A stretch of DNA of 64,000 nucleotides, from the NCBI GenBank assembly GCA_018873225.1, contig JAEILZ010000002.1:124001-188000 (forward strand), given 5' to 3'. Both the position numbers and the translations under genes were made by a program. This document shows, one piece after another, positions 34,348 to 45,705 of the stretch. How positions within the stretch are numbered: the first letter of the stretch is position 1; every line of letters starts with the position of its first letter. Below the pieces are notes generated by a model. It was not told the origin of the DNA. It was given only the letters and a program-made list of their open reading frames with translations, and searched no databases. The stretch is from [Phialemoniopsis] sp. UDSM-2020. Its lineage: Eukaryota > Ascomycota > Sordariomycetes > Thyridiales > Thyridiaceae.

Positions 34348-37300
34348 TTACTCGCATAAAGGGATATTGTCAAATTTTAGCCTCCCATTAGCTGAACCAA
34401 ACGCAACTCCAACATGGCAGTCTGCGCTGCAAGGTGAGTCGGATGGGTTGACCTGGGTTCCGACGTAATTTTTGCCATCGATCTGCAGCTGCAGAGCGCA
34501 ACTCACACCCTTCTCAATGTCCTTGATGATTGGTCCTTCGTTGACGAGGCGGGCCTTTTTGCCGCAGACCGTAAAGTCTCCTTCCTTGGGAAGATCACAT
34601 ACGCTGTTGGTCTGGAACCCACCGACCTCTATAGAGTTCTTGTCGGTGCACGGATCACCAGGTTTAAAGACTCCAGGTATGGCGAAGAAACTGCCATCTG
34701 CGAATGCTTCGGACCAGACGGAAAGACACAGGCTCCCCGTTGGCTTAGGAGGGTCGGTCGGCTTCGGTGTGCAGTTGTCGATGCTCGTGCATTCCTGGTT
34801 GTTGTGGCCGACCACGGAGCACACCTGACACTTGTCTATGTCGGTGGTCTCTGCCGGCTTGCCCGGGTCGATCGTCTTTGTCGGCTTCTCTGTGTACCCG
34901 CAGCTATTGTAAGGTGTCACGTATGACGCAATGGACTCGGCGAACGTCGATCCCGAGCACACGCAGAACGCCGAGTTGATGCCCTCTCCGGGGTTCGCGT
35001 TACGATGGGAGCAGCTGATGAAGTTGGTGTTCTCGGGAGGGTTGCTACCGGTCGGCTGGGAGGGAAGGGTCGTGATTGGACCGGTGTCGCCGTTGATAGC
35101 TGAGTATCTCGAAGGGTTCATCTCAGCGCCCGGAGGAAGCAATATTTCGTAGTCTGTGAAGACAGGTAGGTATGTCGGGAAGCCAACAGTGCCTGTCTGG
35201 GTGGTTGACGAAGACGAATCCGTCACGGTGCAGCCAATGGTGGTACGGCACTCGCTGAAGCTCCATGTTGTCCAAGTCGTGGCCGGGCTGAAGATGGTGC
35301 TGGTCGTGGTCGTGATACAAGTCGATGCAGTCTTTTTCTGCTCGCAGTCCTCGCCGCCTCCTCCGCCGTCGCCAGGCGCGGGACATCCGTTGCCCTCACA
35401 TCCTCCACCGAAGTCCTCCGATGAATCAGAGCAGTCCGGACCAACGCAAACGCCGTCGTGGCAGTCAGGGCCAGTGCATGAATGGCGGTTGCAATGCGAT
35501 CCCCGACCTGATCTCAAAGTGTCAGCATTGCGGGACATGACTATTGGGCTGGGCCTGAGACTCACATTTCCCGCTCCCCCCATCGCAATCACTTCCATCG
35601 CAGCCGGTGCTGATACATTTCTTGCCTTTGCACCTTCCGGATCCGCTGTCGCAATCGGGACCATGGCATCCCTTGCTCCCGCACTTGGACCCAACACAGA
35701 TGCCGTCGGTACAGCCAGGACCTGCCAGGAAGATCAGAAAGTGAACATCGCGACATCCAACGGCATGTCTTTCACTCACCGATACAACCCAAGGGAATGC
35801 AGAGAGATGGTATGGTGCACTTCCCGCCCGAGCAGCCGGGCCCAGAGCAACTACTAGACACACACAGAGGCCCAGTGCAGACTCCACCAATGCAGTCTGG
35901 TCCTTCACAAAAGCCTGTCACCACGATGGGAAACTCGCAGGGCCCAGACTGACAGCCGCCGCTGGACAGAGGTTTGCACGTCAGTCAATGCACTAGAAGT
36001 CTGACATTTGTTGACCAGGATCTTCACTCACCCGCAATGTCCTTCCTCATTGCCACACCATCCCCCTGATGAACAGCATTCACCAAGTGGCCAGTTCACA
36101 CAGTTGATGCCAGTCAAAGCACTGCATCTGCCATCAGTCGTCATGTTGCCAGCTCCCTCGATACAGTCTCCGCTCTGACAACCGGCGCCGCAATGAGATG
36201 GCGTGTCACCGCAGAACCCATCACTAGAGCAGCAGTTGCCGAACGTAGACCCTTTGCAAGTGTTGTGTGTGCTTTGCTTCCCGCATGTCCCGTCGGCCGT
36301 AGGACATCCGGACTGGCAGTTTTCCTTGGCGCAGTGGGCATCATCGTTGCCGCAGAACCCCGACAGGGAGCAGCAGCTGCCGCCCGGGAAGTTTCCACAG
36401 TAGGAGGAGCTGAATGCTGCCCCGCAAGTGCCGTCTGTAGTCTCGCCGCCGATGGTGCATGGTCCGCTGCTGCAGCCGTTGCCACAGTGTGTGGCACTAC
36501 GACCGCAGTACCCTGAAGAAGAGCAGCAGCCTCCGTCCGCCCAGTCACCGCAGACGGTGTTGCCAAACTTTGGGCCGCAGGTACCATCGGTAGTGTTGGT
36601 GGGAAAATCACCACTACCACTCCCGGAATTGAAGTCTACGGACCAGACCATGGTCCCACCGAAGCATTGACCGTCAGCCCAAGCCTTCTTCAGTTTGATG
36701 GTCTCGGCATCATCGTAACCGATCCACTGGTCGTCCCAGGTGATTTGCTTCATCAAGGACTCGGTCAAGAGCGTGGGCTGGAGGTTCTTTTGCAGGATGA
36801 GATGCTCAATCTCTAGCAGTGACATGACTCCGGGGTAGTTCGTACAGATGCCGGGCTTGCTCGGACCCTTGAAAGGGCAATTCAGTGTGTTGCAACTAGG
36901 ATCGCTCAGGGTGTAGCCACGGCCATAGTAAGCTAGGCCAAAGTTGATCTTTGAAGGATACAAGTCATCGAACCACAAAGGCAGAGTGTCGTTGCTGATA
37001 TCCCTGATATCAGCTTGGCCACGGACGATCGAACCCAACGTCTTGACGTCAGTATCCCAGAATCCATGCAAGTCCTGAACAGGTCAGAAAAGGGTTCAAG
37101 GAAACAGACACAGACAGGGACTTACATATGCCATAAAACCAAAGAAGTCGAGATGCGGCTCCATCGCCTTGGCGTCAAACCCTCTGAGATACCAGTAATC
37201 GGGCGCCAAGGTTAGACTAATGCCATAGCGATTACCATAGGCTGCTCTCATCTCCTTGACCAGATCGACGAAGTTGGCGGTGTCCTCTGGCTTGCCACCA

Positions 37301-38519
37301 CGCTTATCCGAAGCAGGATACTCCCTGTAATAAAATGTCAGCAATTATCGCCAAGATCAGAGATACGTGTGCCCGATGTGAACATGCCAGTCTAGATCTA
37401 CTCCTTGAAACCCCCACTTGCTCATGAATCCGTCCAGGGACTGAATAAAAGCGGCGCGGTTGGCACCAGTAGATACCATGTCGGACCAGGCGGTATGCGT
37501 AGCCGTACCAGGGTCGGAGAAATCGAAACCTCCAATGGCGATCCACGTGTTGACTCCTTTAGACTGCAAAGCGTTGAATGGAGGGTAGAGCTGCTCATCA
37601 GCGGCGTCTCCAGGGACAATTGCAAAAGTGTTGGGGTCGAACTTGGCAAAAGCAAAGTAGAGATGTGTCAGCCCATCCAAGTTGATCTGAGATGGCGAGA
37701 TGCGATTACATAGTCGATCGCGAGTGTTGGAGGCCTGATAGTATCCGATGGCTCTTCCATTGGTAGTACCGGAACCGACACCGCATGATGGAGGAGGGAT
37801 GGTCTCGCATAAACCAAAGCCTTGTTGGCAGGGTGCCTTGCCATTTGCCTCGGTGGGATTGGGGTTGCAATGAAGGTCATCAGTGCCGCACCAGCCGTAG
37901 GCAGAGCAGCAAAGATTCATGCCGCATTTGAGGTTTCCACCAGCGCTGTATTTGCCACACATAGCTGATAAAGACTTTGTCAGACATAGGTTAGATCAGC
38001 ACTTGGACGTGTAATTGTCGTACCAGTAGCATCGCAATTGGATATACAGTTCCCTTGGCCGCAAAAGTCTGGGCCATACCCACATTTGCCGTTTGTACCG
38101 CAACAGCTTGAAGTTGTTGATTAGCTTCCGCTCTCGATGGCCACTCTTGAAACAACATACCTGTCATCCGGGCAGGGCGAGCCTTCAGAGCATTTCAAGG
38201 CGTCACGGCGCTGTAGTCCGGAAGTCAAGGTGCTATTGGAAGTTGTGAGAACAGGAATCGGGGGTGCCCTCTCTGGACTTTGGTGACCAGGGGATCCGAC
38301 AACAGCATTTCGCCCCAAAGATGCTACATCTGCTCGTTGTCCAAGATGGGAGGCGGGGCGCTGAACAGCATGTTCGGAAATAAGGTCAGACTTTCTTGCA
38401 AAATGAGCTGACCCAGAGAACAAAACAATGATGAATGCAAATAGAGGTAACAGGAGATGCCGTTGCAACGCAGGGCGTGCTCGATGGCTAGTCGTTGAAG
38501 CTGGCCAAGCGCCTTCCAT
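34348..38519 (-). CDS. GH18 chitinase, subgroup C type, with six hevein modules
   Basis: Eight exons on the minus strand (38519-38161, 38106-38024, 37964-37388, 37324-37126, 37074-36032, 35961-35780, 35721-35566, 35507-34348) join to 1252 residues. A hydrophobic N-terminal segment (about 20-38) is a signal anchor or signal peptide. Two hevein-type chitin-binding modules (about 112-145 and 149-180) precede the GH18 domain (about 210-560), whose catalytic motif is GFQGVDLDWEYP with Glu341. Four more hevein modules follow, then a Cys-rich region with repeats of the type GPDCxxGxCxGxxC, then a long C-terminal domain. The enzyme should hydrolyse chitin outside the cell; such subgroup C chitinases are linked in the literature to wall remodelling and attack on other fungi. 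The intron at 37325-37387 starts with GC rather than GT. Confidence 0.9.
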
Positions 38520-39906
38520 GATGCGTGATATTTGACACCGACGATACACTTGAGTCTTCGCCTATCATGAATTTTCTAAACATGTTGATTTGTGAAAGAG
38601 CCATGATTATGTACTGCATGTGCCTGTAGTTGTTCGACATGCCTTGACCTTTTGATGTCGACGCTGGAGGGCTGCAAAATCACAAGGAACCATGACAAGG
38701 TTGACCCATCCAGAGTAGCCCACTCCAATGTAACCTGGTAGTTACTAGTGGAGATAACAACGAGGTTTTTGCACGCGAAGGCAATCTGAGTAAGACGGAT
38801 TGCGGACTTTGTTGTCGTCGAATTGTCCGTGGGAGACCCGGCCCGGCTAGATTCAAGATCCTGGTATTTGTGGAGTGACACTAATCGAAGCTTGTTCGGG
38901 TTAAACGAGGTTGAACGAAGCTTATTTCGAAGTGCCTGCCCAATGCGGCACCCCTTTCGCGGTTGGCAGGGGTTTCAGCATTGATTGGCGGCCGCAGGGC
39001 TGAGTTCTCGACCAGGGGCCTAGACGAACAAGACTTTTTCTCCACAATTCCGGCGACTTCGCACCAGATTTGTCGCATGATGACAGACTAACAGGGACTA
39101 TCGTGCACCCTACGAAGGTTCCAGGCTGAAATTTCAACCCTCCTGCTAGGTATCGACTGCTGGCAAGAGGGTTATCCCACTACCCAACGCGATACATGTC
39201 AATACCTCGCAGGGACGTCTTATTTACCCCTGTAGGTTGCTAACCGCTGCCCCCTACCGTTGCTTCACTTGTCACACTTGCTCAGATTCACTGGAATGGA
39301 GAACCTTCATAGGCCGTGCATTTCAACCCCTGCTCGGCCATGTCCGGTTGCCACAGACCTCACGTAGCTTCCCATGGTTAAGATTGCCAGTCTCAGCAAA
39401 TCAAAAGACACCTAGCGGCGTCAATCATATCGTAAAGGCGCTCTAGCCACCTACAAAATGCAATCACATGCATTGTTTCGATAATAGACCACACTTTATC
39501 CCCTTTTACAACTATAAACCCGAAAGCTGCTGTGAACAAAGTCAGATCATAAACCCAGGAGAGGCCTAGTTTGAGTATCATCAAGACAACCCTGTCGGTC
39601 CACATAACAACAGCGCATCGGGCTTTCGTCGGCCTGTCTGTCAAATATCCTTGAGATTCATGTAAGCGCTTGGTCTAAGTCCGAACCTCATCTCGCATTG
39701 ACGAGACGGATCATCAGCTGACAAAGTGAGAGGTAGTCCAGCTCAAGAACGCTTCACGTATTCGGCAAAACGAATATCTCGCATATGAGCGGCGAGCTTG
39801 GTGTTGCTCGTTAATTTATGCAAAGGAGGTCCCTTTGACAAATCGCGTTCTTTTCCATTACCACCTTCGATTTCTTCTCTTCAATCTAGAACACCACTTC
39901 AGAGCA
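38520..39906. other. divergent intergenic region chitinase / metalloprotease
   Basis: 1.39 kb between two divergent secreted-enzyme genes. Short frames only, no motif recognised. It should hold both promoters. Confidence 0.45.
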
Positions 39907-41144
39907 ATGGTACGACTGTGGCTCTCAAGCAGACTCTTTCTGAGCATACTCTACACTGTCAATGTTGTGCGAGCCGCAAATCCAACCACGTCGAAATTAT
40001 GGTCACTTGTTGGCTGCGACGATGTCGATCTGGACAACCTGATCTCTAATGTCGGCCACTTGTCGGATGCGGCAATTTCCGCAATCAACGTCATCATCGA
40101 CAAGCACACAATCGGAGTAAACGACGACTCGCCCGAGTGGTTCTATGCAAGAAATGCCATGACCTTCTGGGGCCTGTGGGGTACATTTTCAGATGATAAT
40201 AAAGAAGTCCATTTCGAGGGCAACGATCTGGCTATTCTGGAGAAGGTCAAAGGTAAGAACAACTTACTGTTCGAACAAGCGTGAGATGCTGAAACACGCG
40301 TCACAGGAAAGTACGAAGGCTTGGTGTCAGCTCTGGTCGGCGGCTACTGGAGTCCTGATTACAACTGGATCTTTTGCAAGCCCGAACAGCAACCATATCC
40401 CTTTGCCAAGGCGAACGTGGTAAAAGACTTCGTCAACTATGCCCCTGAGGATCTGCAGGATAAACCTATCAGTGAATGTGAGTTAGAAGTCCCCGGGACA
40501 TCGGAGCGCTTTGATTTCTTACTACTTATCTATAGTGGGCATCCCGGATAACGTCTACTACGGCGATGCTGGCTTCTATGTCAATGAGAACGATCCCGAG
40601 AACAACGGGAGAAGACGGATCGGGATGATTGGCTCGGACCCCAACATTTGCAACATAGCGGATAGACCCGCAGCATTCGTGTATCTACAGCCACATGATG
40701 CCACGACTCACTGGATGGCCTTTTGCAATGTCTTCTACGATGCCCCCGACACGGTCAGCCCTAACGTTCCAAGTAACGCTAACAATCTCAATCTATACAA
40801 AAGTCAAGCTTCTCAATTCCTTCACGAGTGTCAGTGCCCCCCATCTTGATGACATGTGAGCAGGATACTGATTGATAGCAGTGATGCATTTTCGCTGGCC
40901 GGATGGTACGAGTGGCTCCCGATCTCTGACGTTATTGTCACTAACCCTTTGAATAGTCACGGATGTTGAAGCGAAGATAGGGGATATGCAGGAAGAGGAT
41001 CATTTTTATGGCGTGGCCGGCTGCGCCGCGCTCGCAGACAATCCCGATCTAGCAATGCAAAACGCCGACAACTACAGGCTCTTTGCTGAAGCGTCTTATC
41101 TGCGACCAACAAGATGGGAGACTCGAGCTGACCTGCTTGGGTAA
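39907..41144 (+). CDS. secreted HExxH metalloprotease, aspzincin (M35)-like
   Basis: Five exons (39907-40252, 40307-40477, 40536-40829, 40882-40905, 40957-41144) give 340 residues. A signal peptide covers about residues 1-22. The zinc site HELMH is at residues 269-273: His-Glu come from exon 3 and the rest from a 24-nt exon 4. Downstream, EEDHFYG resembles the aspzincin GTxDxxYG motif that supplies the third zinc ligand, and QNADNYRLFAEA is the usual end of these fungal proteases. Peptidase activity is inferred from these motifs; the specificity is not visible. The last exon could alternatively splice at 41141 to a short second ending (GPTK). Divergent from the chitinase, so both may be extracellular attack enzymes. 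Confidence 0.75.
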
Positions 41145-42532
41145 ATGTCATCCCACCGAAAGCTTTCCTTTGTGCTGATAATGTCGAATAGCCCGACCAA
41201 GTGACGTTATTCCGTACTCTGGATTGCGGCAGATTGAAGGATTCCACCTGCCAGCGGAACCAATCCGTAGGGAGCAACTCCACCATCAACGGTTACCCGG
41301 CCGGCCTGTCTCGGCAATGTTGAATCCGGTGGTTTGTTTCTCGAAGCGATCCATGCTTGATATGTTTGGCCGGAACGTGAGAATCCCGAGGAAGAAAGAG
41401 ATTGTCATCGACTTCGTCCGTAGTGTCATGTAGGAGCGTTTTAGTGGGGGTTGAGGCTGGAAAAATGTACCCCTTGCACGCATCAAACGTGGTTGGAATG
41501 TTGAATGTGACTTGTTGTGGGACCGCAGTGGAGGTTCAACGGGCATTTTCAATGTTGTCGTGATCGATTGCAGTTTGATTAAAGGCCCGGGTGTTCGATC
41601 TGAAAACCAACAAGCTCCATCCAGTCAACCTTTCAAATAAGTCACCACGGTAAACAGTATGGAAAGGATACAATCAGTTTTGGTCCATTGGACAAGTAGT
41701 TAACCACTCGCAAATTCTAGATATGTGATAGGTGGAGACCGGGTCCGGGCGGCTAGTGACAGCGGGAATTTTGGTGTAATCCGGATTTTTGGGCCTTGTC
41801 GATCACTTGCGGATCCATTTTATAACAACTGAAACGCGCGGCGCGAAAGGACCCGTTGCTGGGAAGGGGGATTTCCGTGTCTTTGAATCTGTGTTCTCCC
41901 TGCAAACAGACTGGCTCTCTAAGGAGCCGAAACATTCAAGACACAGGCTGTAGTGGAGCCAACGAAGAAATTCCACGCTGATCAGAGTGCCTGGTGAGCT
42001 GAGTAGGGCATGCTCGAGCTTAGTGATCTCTTAAAGCGGAGTAGATTGGTCATATTCGGTATGATGAATCCTGGACCTTTAAGACATGGCCGGAGCTTGT
42101 TCAGCCCTTTTTATGGGTATCCAAACCCGTTGTGGCCCTCATTGGATCCAATGCTCTAGTCACCTCATAACCTTGCACTCCGGATTTTGATTATTACTGG
42201 CCAAGAGCGGCACTGGGATCTACGATCCTCGGCACTTGATCGCCATGGGAGGCTATGGATTCAGTACTGGACATTCCAAGTCGCTAGACACAGGATCATC
42301 AAGGGAAGGTTGAGGCTTTTGATGAAGATCATCACATAGAGAAGTGAAGATAAAAAGGCACACCGAGTCCCCGAACTCAGGACATTATTCTCTCACTATC
42401 AAACAGCAAACTTTCATTCACAGTTGCTTCTACATCGCTCTCTCAGACGATTATCGCCGTGTTCGAACCGTGCATTACTCTCTCTTAGAACAAAACAACT
42501 CAAGCTTAAGCTCATATCCACAATCCTTCAAA
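41145..42532. other. intergenic region
   Basis: 1.39 kb with no convincing frame. The last 200 bp before the next gene are AT-rich and probably form its promoter and leader. Confidence 0.45.
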
Positions 42533-43398
42533 ATGAAGCAGTCATTCATTGTCGCTCTGGCTATTGCCTCCCTCTCCTACGCCGCTCCGGCTTACCCTGC
42601 TGCGGAGGACACATCGTCCGTCAGCGTTGTCAACACCACCGCTATTGCCACTGCAACTGCCACCGCCACTGGCAGTAAGTATTCCCCCAACACTGACTCT
42701 CTATGTATACGTCAAGCTCACACCAAGATCTAGGCGAAGTCCCCGTCAGCAGCAGCACATCTACCGCCACCCCAGACTCCAGCGTTGATGCCCTGAGCAG
42801 GCTCATGGGCGTCAGCAGCAGCAAGGTCGCCATCCCCGCCAACAGCGCCCTCGACGTCCTGGCCAAGGTCAACGTCCAGAGCCTGTCCCTGGAGGACCAG
42901 TCCCTGCTGGACAAGGTCGCCGAGCTCCTCCACAAGCTGCTCGAGGAGCTCCTCGGCTCGCTCGTCCCCGACTCCGGCTCCGGCAGCAACGACACCGCTG
43001 TCGAGCGCAGGCAGCTCGGCCAGCTCGGTGGCATCCTTGGCCAGCTCACCCAGCTGCCCCTCGTCGGTCCTCTTGTGCAGGGTCTCCTCGGTGCTCTTCT
43101 CGGCGGCGGCCTGGGCGGTCTGACCGACACTGTCGGTGGCCTGACCGGCGGTCTGACCGGCGGCCTGCCCGGCCTCGGTGGCGGCGCTGCTAGCGGTGCT
43201 GCTGGGGGTGTCGTCCCCACTGGCCTCCCTGTTGCTGGTGGTGCTGGTGGCATCGTGGGCGGTCTCCCTGTTGTCGGCGGCAAGTTCAAGGCTCAGGACC
43301 TGAAGGTCACCCAGAGCCAGCTCGACCTCGCCCGCAACGCCGAGAGCCTGCTGACCGACCTCGTCGCCAAGCTCAAGGTCCAGGGCCTCGTCAACTAA
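42533..43398 (+). CDS. small secreted Gly/Leu-rich protein
   Basis: Two exons (42533-42674, 42734-43398) give 268 residues with a clear signal peptide (MKQSFIVALAIASLSYAAPA). The mature part has an Ala/Thr repeat, a Leu-rich amphipathic segment (LLDKVAELLHKLLEELL) and, after a dibasic ERR that could be a Kex2-type site, a Gly/Leu/Val-rich repeat region (LGGLTDTVGGLTGGLTGGL). The C-terminus is a helix-rich charged tail. No Cys are present in the mature part, so it is neither a hydrophobin nor a Cys-rich effector. Function unknown; a surface-active or wall-associated role is possible. The whole coding exon is also open on the minus strand because of its codon bias. Confidence 0.7.
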
Positions 43399-43941
43399 GG
43401 CGGTCGCTTCCAAACGCGGCGCATACAACACACATTCACACACGTCAAGATATGATGAGATCAAGATCATCTACACGAGGCATACGACCAAAAGTCTCAT
43501 GATACACTAGGATTGTTAGGAGGAAAGGCGGAAGAGGAAGGTCTGGGACCTTGTTTCATTATCGGGGGGTTCTTGGGTGTGGTCATGGCTAGCTTAGAGT
43601 TCAACACTCTTTTGTTTTCGATATTTCATCTCCATCTCACAAGAATGATATAGGAACGATAATGTGACAGTAACGTATTGGAAACCGTCTTTGCAACTTG
43701 CTTTGATGTTGGGTGATTTTCTAGTGATTTGACGGACAGTGCTTGCTGACCATGTAGAGCTTCTGATAACTTGTCATTAAGCGTGGAAGAGTGTACGTAC
43801 ACCCCGCCGTAGCGACATCATCCGCGTAGACCATCAAGCAGCAAATCTTAGCACGGTCCAAGGGAGCCACCACCGATATGTATGGTACATCGACGCCATC
43901 AACTGTCTCTTGCCTGTTCTCCGGACATGTTGGTAGGTAGC
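43399..43941. other. convergent intergenic region
   Basis: 543 bp between two facing stop codons. No coding signal is seen. Confidence 0.5.
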
Positions 43942-45010
43942 CTACTCGTAGAGTTTGGGCAGGTTCACTCCAACATCAAGCTCGAAATATCCGGCCGACT
44001 CGTCTTCAGATAGCTCCAGCGTCTTTTTGACGAGCTGCTGCGCCTCCTCGCCAGATGCAGCCTGCAGATAGCTCAGCGCTTCCGCGGCAAGGTCGTCGAG
44101 GTCGGTGCTGCTCGCTGTGTTCACCAGCGCCTTGATGCTCGCGACACCGGTCCTGGGCCACAGAGCAATCCGCCGTGCCATCTCGTCGGCATAGTCGTTC
44201 ATCTCGCACGCCGACTTGAAAGCGCGGTTGATCCAACCAAGCCGCGCAGCTTCGGCACCGTCGGCGTCATTCCCGCTGAGAAGGTACTCGAGTGCCCGTC
44301 CGCGGCCGATGAGCTTTGGGAGGCGCTGAGTCGCCCCAGCTCCCGGGTTGAAACCCAGCGCGACCTCGGGCTGGCCAAACTGGCTGCGTTCGGTGGCGAA
44401 TCTCATGTCACAAGCCAGGACGAACTCATTGCCGGCACCGCGGGCTCGACCATCAATGACGGCGATGGTGGGAATACTCAATTGCGTGATGTTGAAAAAG
44501 AGATGATAGGCGCTGCCGACCTCGCTGCGAGGATCGGTGATTGGGAAATCCGGAGTACCTAATCAGGCTTCATGTTAGCAATCAAAATACCTCAGAAAAA
44601 GCAACTGAAGACAGGGCGTTGATTTGACAATGTACTGGTTGCATCAAAAAGGAACGCTGCTGGGATTGATACGTACCATCGCGAGCTGTCAGTTCGCCGT
44701 GCGCAAAGAAGAAGGCAGGGTTGGCACTCCGGAAAACGACAACCTTGGTGATATTGTCCTGCTGTAGATCGGTTACTAGGTCATACAGATCGCTTTGGAA
44801 CTTATTGTCGTATATGTTGATATTGGTGCTGTTGTTGTCGAAGACGACATTCATGATGCCATTCTCGGTGCTCCGGCGAATGGTCTCATAACGAGACCCA
44901 GTGACGACTTGATCCGATGTAGGCGCAGCGGTAGGAGTGGGACTGGCCTGGGCCCCTACGGCCGGCAAGACCACGGCAAGAGATAGAACGGAAAGAATAT
45001 GGGCCAACAT
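43942..45010 (-). CDS. enoyl-CoA hydratase/isomerase (crotonase fold) with signal peptide
   Basis: Two exons on the minus strand (45010-44677, 44558-43942) give 316 residues. The crotonase core is clear: DGRARGAGNEFVLACDMRFA (oxyanion-hole loop and first catalytic Glu) and FGQPEVALGFNPGAGATQRL (second Glu and substrate loop), so both catalytic acids are kept. Unusually, the protein starts MLAHILSVLSLAVVLPAVGAQA, a textbook secretion signal, and NNST, NIT and NFT-type sequons follow. CoA-dependent enzymes are normally peroxisomal or mitochondrial. Extracellular or vacuolar location is inference; an activity that does not use CoA is possible. Divergent from the SDR gene. Confidence 0.8.
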
Positions 45011-45444
45011 GTTGACAGATGGAAGGGGTAAACCGGTTTGAATGGCCCTGATTTGCTTGATGAAACTACAAACAGAGAATATCTTCTCCAAGTATGAGGG
45101 GAGGAGGTCATTTATATTCGACGCCTTCCTGACTAATTCTCTATCAAATCCAGAGACTCTATAAAATCCCTGTCGGATGTAGAGAGAATTGTCCCGTCTC
45201 CGAGGTCTCGGGAACAAGATCTCCACTGCCGTAGATTTGGATCGGTCACAACGTGCTCCGTACGATGTAATCATAAATTCAAAGTGTGCTGGTGGCAGGG
45301 TCAACCGTGATTAGACACTGCGAAGGATTACGGTCGCTATGCGTTGCCGAAAAAAAGACAGAATTAGTAATCTCCCCGAGTAAAGTAGCTCTGCTTGAGG
45401 ATGTTGCGGTGATGTCGGTAGTCTGCGGTTTTCTGCGAGGAATG

Positions 45445-45504
45445 CGGATTGTTGCGGGCTTCGGCGGATTATTGCGGGTTTCGGTGGACTATTGCGGCGT
45501 TCGG
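45445..45504 (+). repeat. three tandem 20-bp imperfect repeats with CGG triplets
   Basis: Copies at 45445-45464, 45465-45484 and 45485-45504 all follow the pattern YGGAYTRTTGCGGSNTTCGG without gaps. Each unit holds CGG/TGG, GCGG and CGG triplets, the half-sites recognised by Zn2Cys6 proteins. The array ends 73 bp upstream of the SDR TATA box, a position suited to an upstream activating sequence. Confidence 0.85.
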
Positions 45505-45576
45505 CTCGCACAGGCGCGACAAGGACTAGTGAATGACTCGTCTCCAGAAGTAGCAGCCCGGATGCTAGAACTCGTG

Positions 45577-45584
45577 TATATAAA
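45577..45584 (+). promoter_or_regulatory. TATA box TATATAAA of the SDR gene
   Basis: Perfect TATA element 122 bp upstream of the SDR start codon. Confidence 0.55.
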
Positions 45585-45705
45585 GAAGCCTATACTCAAT
45601 GGGAACCTCTTCAAGCTTTTCGTACCATATCAAGACAGTCGTCAAAACTTTGTTTCCTCTCCGTCATATCACGTCAAAATCTTGGGCCGGAGAAAAGTTA
45701 ACAAC

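Larger units (their letters stand above)
45011..45705. promoter_or_regulatory. divergent promoter of crotonase-like and SDR genes
   Basis: 695 bp between two divergent starts. Contains a three-copy 20-bp tandem repeat and a TATA box facing the SDR (both listed). No coding signal is seen. Confidence 0.55.

Noticed and set aside
42642..43470. Minus frames opposite the Gly/Leu-rich protein
   Set aside because: The plus strand has a signal peptide, splice sites and an ATG with leader; minus frames show none.
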